From NCBI RefSeq assembly GCF_034140825.1, contig NC_089037.1, positions 28,859,501 through 28,923,500 of the forward strand: a DNA stretch of 64,000 bases. Direction: 5' to 3'. Below, piece by piece: positions 59,308 through 64,000 of this stretch (positions are counted from its first letter, which is position 1; each line of letters starts with the position of its first letter). A program made the position numbers and the translations under genes. This stretch comes from Oryza sativa Japonica Group (taxonomy: Eukaryota > Streptophyta > Magnoliopsida > Poales > Poaceae). The notes under the pieces were generated by a model. The model was not told where the DNA came from. It ran no database searches and saw nothing but the letters and a program-made list of their open reading frames with translations.

Positions 59308-59461
59308 AAAAAATAATTGCACACTTTGCATGTAAATCGCGAGACAAATTTTTTGAGGCTAATTAATCCATGATTAGCCATAAGTGTTACAGTAATCCAC
59401 ATATGTTAATGACGGCTTAATTAGGTTCAAAAGATTCGTCTCGCGGTTTCCATGCGAGTTA

Positions 59462-59648
59462 CTTCCTCCGTTTCACAATGTAAGTCATTCTAGCATTTCC
59501 CACATTCGTATTGATGTTAATGAATCTAGATAGATATATATGTCTAGATTCATTAGCATTAATATGAATGTGGGATATGTCTAGATTCATTAGCATTAAT
59601 ATGAATGTGAGAAATGCTAGAATAACTTACATTGTGAAACGGAGGGAG
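59462..59648. mobile_element. Stowaway-like MITE with clean TA duplication
   Basis: CTTCCTCCGTTTCACAATGT and its complement form near-perfect ends. TA lies at 59460-59461 and 59649-59650. The interior contains two direct copies of TCTAGATTCATTAGCATTAA and ATATGAATGTG. It sits inside the Tourist-like MITE at 58090-59752. Confidence 0.9.
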
Positions 59649-59755
59649 TATGAAATTAGTTTTTTCATTCGTGTCCGAAAACCCCTTCCGATATCTGGTC
59701 AAACGTCTGATGTGACATCCAAAAATTTTCATTTCACCGACTAAACAGACCCTTA

Positions 59756-60514
59756 GTATCGGTACAATACATAGGTATAAGATTTACGATCTACTTGTGG
59801 TAATCATAGTTATAAGATTCGGGATCTTTTTGTAGAAATTTCTAGTTTCAATTTCTTCCAGAATTAGAAACTTCTCAAATAGTTCAGCCTTTAATTTAGA
59901 TTTTGAGAAGTTGTAATGGTAGAATCTTAAAAATAAGCTAAAAGTCCAAAGCTAGGAAAACATAGTTTTTCAAATTCTCAAAAGCTGATTTGTCAACCGT
60001 CTGCTTTTCAAAATATTAAACTTCTCGAACAAATTATTTATAAGTAGACTACTGTTATTATAAGATTAGCTATTAGGTGGTGTTTGGTTGGAGGGACTAA
60101 AGTAGGGCTAAACTTTAGTCCCTCTCACAGAAACATGTGAGAGGGACTAAATTTAGTCATGGTTTTCTAGGCCCGCGTTAGCTATTCCGTTAAAATACTA
60201 CTACCGTCGTATTTATGTTTTTTGTTTTTCAGATAAAAATTGGATCGTTAAGCAAACGCGGCGGCTGCTGCGCCGTGCACGCACACCACTCGTCAACACC
60301 ACACCACATATCATCCCAGACTCCGCCACGGCCGCGCCACCGCACGCGAGCCGCCTCACCTCGCGATCTCCCTCCTCTCCTCCGATCCTCCACCGGCCGC
60401 GGTAGCGGCGGAGCTGGCGCCGCGCACGATCGCCCCCAGCCACAGCCATCCTCCTCTCGCCCGAGGTGAGCTCCGATCCGTCTTTGCCTTTGCCCCGATC
60501 GTACCCCGGCTGCG
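59756..60514. other. spacer and promoter/5' leader of the F-box/LysM gene
   Basis: AT-rich to 60.2 kb, with a partial MITE at about 60074-60165 (GGTGTTTGGTTGGAGGGACT, then GAGAGGGACTAAATTTAGTC). From 60.25 kb the sequence is GC-rich and CCG-laden, the likely 5' UTR and core promoter of the next gene. Confidence 0.5.
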
Positions 60515-61994
60515 ATGGAGGGGGGGAGCAACGACTTCCCGGGGGACCTCCTGCGCGCGGTCCTGCAGAGGCTGCCGCCGCCCGACCTCGCGAGGGCGGC
60601 GTGCGTCTGCCGGCTGTGGCGCGGGGTCGCCTCCGACCGCGCCGTGCTGGAGGCCGCCTTCGCGTCGCCCTGGGGGGTGCGCCGCGTCGTCGGCGAGCCG
60701 GAGACGAGGGCCTTCTGGCGCGCCGCGTCCCTCGCCCGGTTCGCGCTCTCGCACACCGTCCGCCGCGGGGACACCGTCCCCGGCATCGCGCTCAAGTACT
60801 CCATCCAGGTACTAACCATCGGCCCGTCTGATGCTCGATTATGGCTCTATCGCTAGCTCTATGCATATTTGCGCCTAGTTATCCTTCTTGTTATACACAA
60901 AAGGGTATGATTCTCATATAGATTTGCCCCTAATTACCCCGTGGAAGATCCAAGCAGCACTTAATTTTGACAACCGATAGTTTTAAACAACAGTAACATG
61001 TCTTTTTATCCAAAGATGGAGACACTGGAGCTTAGAATATTCTGAGTGGTTGCTGAGAAGGGAGGTCATCTGGAATGAAATGAACAAAGGTTACTAGTCA
61101 CTGAGACGCTGATAATGTGTAGCCATAAGAACAAGCACGACAATTCAATACATTTTTTAAGGTTTAAATAATCTAGGACCTGGCGTTTGACACCTTTGGC
61201 CATTCTCAGTATTGTGGAGCTCACCACTAATTTTTGACTGTGCAAAAGTTGGACGATTCCTGCTATGTGCTAAACTGTTAATGATAGTTGCAAATTCATG
61301 AGATTCACTCTTGTTCAAAGAAGATTATTTAGGGATTGCTGCACAATGCCTATGCACCTTCAGCTGCTAGATTCTATCTGTTGCCGTGTAGAGTTGATTA
61401 TAGATATAGCCATTTGTGTGGTGTGAATTTTGCTGGAATACTCTCTTTAATAGTTGATGCAGCTGAACTTTGAAAACCATACATAACTTTACTTTGTACA
61501 TTTGTGAATTCTGTTTATCTATACCATTCTGCACACTTGTCTCCTTTGTTCCACAAAGATGCACTTTGCTTGTGTGAGCAACGTTCTTCACTCTTTGGTG
61601 CTCTATGAATTGCAAGCAGGTGACCGATATAAAACGTTTCAACAACATGATGAGCGACCATGGGATCTACTTGAGGGAGAGGCTTCTGATACCGATCAGC
61701 AATCCTGAAATTCTTCAGGGTAGCACATGCTACATTGAGATGGATTATAACGCTAGAAGAGAGGTTGCAGTCTTTTATCCCCAGGGACGCCCTAGTGGAA
61801 AAGCAGAATCCTCGACGAACACTGCTGCTGCAGAACGACGAAGCAGAAGGATTTTGGAGTCAGTCAAGCGAAGCTTGCATACCGATGACAGAACCGCTGC
61901 GTACTACTTATCTGTCACAGACGGTGATCCAAGGGCAGCCATGATGGAGTACTCTGAGGACCTAAGGTGGGAGAGGCAACAAACAGGCCACTAG
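60515..61994 (+). CDS. F-box and LysM domain protein, 2 exons
   Basis: Exons 60515-60808 and 61620-61994 join in frame to 222 aa. An F-box lies at residues about 8-48 (FPGDLLRAVLQRLPPPDLAR, VCRLWRGVASD), predicting a place in an SCF ubiquitin ligase through SKP1. A LysM module follows at about 78-130 (LSHTVRRGDTVPGIALKYSI, VTDIKRFNN, RERLLIPI). It is a cytosolic type with no signal peptide, so not a secreted chitin receptor. The tail has a basic stretch (AAAERRSRRILESVKRSL) and the block YYLSVTDGDPRAAMMEYSED. Plants have a conserved single-copy F-box/LysM protein of this layout. The ATG at 60515 starts the F-box region; the frame before it is low-complexity. The last 101 bp of coding sequence are tandemly duplicated downstream of the stop. 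Confidence 0.92.
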
Positions 61995-62177
61995 ATGTAA
62001 GGTCAATGGGAAGATAAGGGCATGGCATTTGCCGCTGCGTACTACTTATCTGTCACAGACGGTGATCCAAGGGCAGCCATGATGGAGTACTCTGAGGACC
62101 TAAGGTGGGAGCGGCAACAAACAGGCCACTAGATGTAATCATGTAAGGTCAATGGGAAGATAAGGGCATGGCATAAT
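61894..62177 (+). repeat. tandem duplication across the F-box/LysM stop codon
   Basis: 61894-62031 is repeated at 62032-62177, starting CCGCTGCGTACTACTTATCT in both. The copies include the last 33 codons, the TAG and about 37 bp of 3' UTR. Differences are one substitution (GAGAGG versus GAGCGG) and an extra 8 bp near the ATGTAA after the stop. The second copy lies in the 3' UTR and is not translated in the main frame. Confidence 0.95.
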
Positions 62178-63839
62178 GATGCAGGTTATTGGAAGATCAC
62201 TACTACCTGTTTGGCCGCTTGAACAATATATATGTGGTTTACCCTCTGTACATGTAATAATGTGAATTTGTGAACATATGTAATGTATCATCTTTTTTTT
62301 TCTCGGTGTGATGAACTTGATGAAATCCATAGCAATTGCTTTCTTTACATATATAAGTATGACGAATTACTCATGTTATGATCATGGCATTTTCGGCTGG
62401 TGTCCATCTTTATCGTGAAATTGTCCATTGAGCTTTTGTTAAACTTTTCTTGTCTATGTCCTGAAATATGGGTTTCGCCAATATGTACCGTGGGGCTTGA
62501 GAACTCTCGGCGACTTCTATGTTCGAATAGTATTTTTCATGCTAATGAAAAAGGCACGTGTTACATTTGCTTCAAAGCGTTACATGGCCGTTCTACTTAA
62601 TCTTATTATGTGTTGCCATGTTAGTGGTCAAATCTGGAGAAGTCCTATTAATGATTGGAAGGTTCGATTTTAGTTCATATTTTTACAACGAATCTTTCAT
62701 GATAGGTGTACTTCCTTGGAAGAAATATGCTGCATGCGCACAGAATCAAAGAGTTGCTAAAATTGGAGGTAGAAAGAACATTAAACACGCTCTACTGAAG
62801 CCTATGGAAATCGGACGCATTTAAGCGCATTCAACTCAAGTACATGAAACCAAATACAGGAATCTAATTCAAATCAGCTCGATTTCCCATATAAACGGCA
62901 AAAATAATCCTGCCTGCAAACGTGTCCTAAAGATAGTCCCAATTTGCATATGCTCCTCATTTCATTTGCTCCTACCTGAATTTCTGGGACTGCAATTGGC
63001 AAGATCCAAGATGCCGGTCACATGATCCAAACTGGAGTAAAACATGGACACACCTTAGGCCCGTAGCTCAGGTCTTCGTCAATGACAATTCGAAGGCCTC
63101 TTGTTTAGTTGCTTGGCACGGGCATCAAATACGTTTCAAACTGCTAATAAGTTAATACAGTCTTCGTTCAGTGCTTATCCAGTATACTGTGCAGCTGAAG
63201 TGGACCTGTCAGCAAGTAAAGCCAAGAGGCCAATAGGGAATAATTAACACCTTACTGTAAATGACAGTTGATACTAATGTAATGCCATAACTTCTATAGG
63301 ATCACTAAGGGTGAAACCTCATAATAAAAAGGATAATGTAGAAATATACTAGTACTAGGCAGGAGGCCAATGTGTATCACACCCATGAAAACTGTTCGAA
63401 TATTTTTGGCAGCACACCTCAAGAGCCAAGAGTTGGTAAGGTTCACATACAGATGGTTCATTTCAATGCCAATATGAACCCAGCTCATACGACTCAAAAA
63501 TGTCGAACCCTTGCCTGGTTCTATCAACAAGGGAATAAGTATTAATATTTTGACAAGGCTGTGAGACAAGGATGACCAGCTCGATCTCTTAGACTTCGAA
63601 TTTACACCCTAAAAAATTTTCAAGCTAAAATGTGATACTCTTCAAAGTTTCAAAACAGGAGAAATATCTCTACAATTCTCGACTAAAAGAAAGCAACTTA
63701 CAGTGTGTTGTCCAAGTGAATGGGCTAGTTGATGCCTTGGGGTTCGGTCTTCCACTTGACATAGTATCCACTTGCATAGTCGCATTAGTAGCCAATACTC
63801 ATGGGCACACTGACATCGCGAACCTCCCTCTCCCCCTTC
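62178..63839. other. spacer before the lipoxygenase gene
   Basis: The F-box/LysM 3' UTR probably ends near 62.35 kb. The rest is mixed AT-rich sequence with no recognised gene or repeat, and is the distal promoter of the lipoxygenase. Confidence 0.45.
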
Positions 63840-63846
63840 TATAAAA
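63840..63846 (+). promoter_or_regulatory. TATA box of the lipoxygenase gene
   Basis: TATAAAA about 102 bp upstream of the ATG, preceded by CCTCCCTCTCCCCCTTC and followed by a CA-rich leader (ACACACACCACCACCAAC). The spacing fits a plant core promoter. Confidence 0.7.
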
Positions 63847-63947
63847 ACTCAGCTGCATTGCTAAGTTCTTCCCCATCCATTGCAACGGCAACATACACAC
63901 ACCACCACCAACATAGCTTCTTTTGTCACTGACTACAGTATCACAGA

Positions 63948-64000
63948 ATGCTGGGAGGGCTCAAGGACAAGCTGACAGGGAAAAATGGAAATAAGATCAA
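63948..64000 (+). CDS. LOX1: 5' end of a linoleate 9S-lipoxygenase (partial)
   Basis: The ATG at 63948 opens MLGGLKDKLTGKNGNKIK before the window ends. This is the start of a grass seed 9-lipoxygenase (cytosolic, no transit peptide), which adds oxygen at C9 of linoleate. Only 17 full codons are visible, so the call rests on the N-terminal string, which I recall as that of the rice r9-LOX1 group, on the TATA box, and on the expected gene order on chromosome 3. No domain is visible. Confidence 0.7.
   Translation, partial: MLGGLKDKLTGKNGNKI

Larger units (their letters stand above)
58090..59752. mobile_element. Tourist-like MITE (GGCCCTGTTTAGT), host of two insertions
   Basis: The ends GGCCCTGTTTAGTTC and ACTAAACAGACCC are inverted, with TTA duplications at 58087-58089 and 59753-59755. 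Native sequence is about 58090-58180, 59317-59461 and 59649-59752, a familiar rice MITE body with GATTAGCCATAAGTG and AAAAGATTCGTCTCG. It is interrupted by a MULE and by a Stowaway-like MITE. Confidence 0.85.

Noticed and set aside
62032-62130. A separate small gene made from the second copy of the F-box/LysM tail
   Set aside because: There is no start codon context or promoter; it is a duplication lying in the 3' UTR.
1-64000. tRNA, rRNA, LTR element or organelle-derived segment
   Set aside because: Looked for tRNA B-box words, long direct terminal repeats and plastid/mitochondrial gene sequence by eye and saw none. tRNAscan and a repeat library search would be decisive.

Overview
This is plant nuclear DNA, and everything points to rice (Oryza sativa or a very close relative). 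It has intron-rich genes with GT-AG introns, GC-rich first exons, AT-rich intergenic DNA packed with grass MITEs, and proteins I recognise as rice proteins: the ankyrin/CCCH protein OsC3H24, the 18 kDa oleosin, a plastid adenylosuccinate synthetase and the start of a seed 9-lipoxygenase. From memory their loci run in this order on the long arm of chromosome 3 (about Os03g0698800 to Os03g0699700). I could not check this by search.

Layout. 0-1 kb: last exon of an unrecognised + strand gene. 1.7-3.1 kb: two-finger C2H2 (QALGGH) protein (+). 4.0-9.2 kb: eleven-exon ABC1/ADCK-type atypical kinase (-). 9.2-12.4 kb: MITE-rich spacer. 12.4-15.4 kb: yippee-like zinc protein (+). 15.4-23.5 kb: gene-poor stretch with a 1.16 kb MULE carrying gene-like sequence, an older relative of it, and a CpG-rich island. 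23.6-25.9 kb: OsC3H24 (+, intronless CDS). 26-29 kb: fold-back element, tandem array and a young direct duplication. 29.6-32.1 kb: alkaline ceramidase (-). 33-36.4 kb: repeats. 36.5-37.0 kb: seed oleosin (-). 37.5-40.8 kb: CDT2-type WD40 protein (-). 43.7-49.0 kb: Pescadillo (+). 49.8-53.0 kb: adenylosuccinate synthetase (+). 53.9-56.5 kb: NatB catalytic subunit NAA20 (-). 56.6-60.2 kb: fold-back element, then a three-layer nest of DNA transposons including a second MULE with gene-like cargo. 60.5-62.0 kb: F-box/LysM protein (+), whose 3' end is tandemly duplicated across its stop codon. 63.9 kb to the end: first codons of a 9-lipoxygenase (+).

The genes are not a functional cluster. They are mostly single-copy housekeeping genes (ribosome biogenesis, purine synthesis, N-terminal acetylation, replication licensing, sphingolipid turnover) plus seed genes (oleosin, lipoxygenase). 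Promoter motifs fit these roles: a telo-box and site II element before Pescadillo, an E2F site before CDT2, and an RY repeat with TATA box before oleosin. I reassembled every multi-exon CDS by hand from splice sites, and each closes in frame.

I found no previously undescribed biological system. The most interesting material is the mobile DNA: two MULEs with perfect 9-bp target duplications and GC-rich gene-like cargo, each sitting inside an older MITE. I saw no LTR element, virus-like copy, tRNA, rRNA or CRISPR array.
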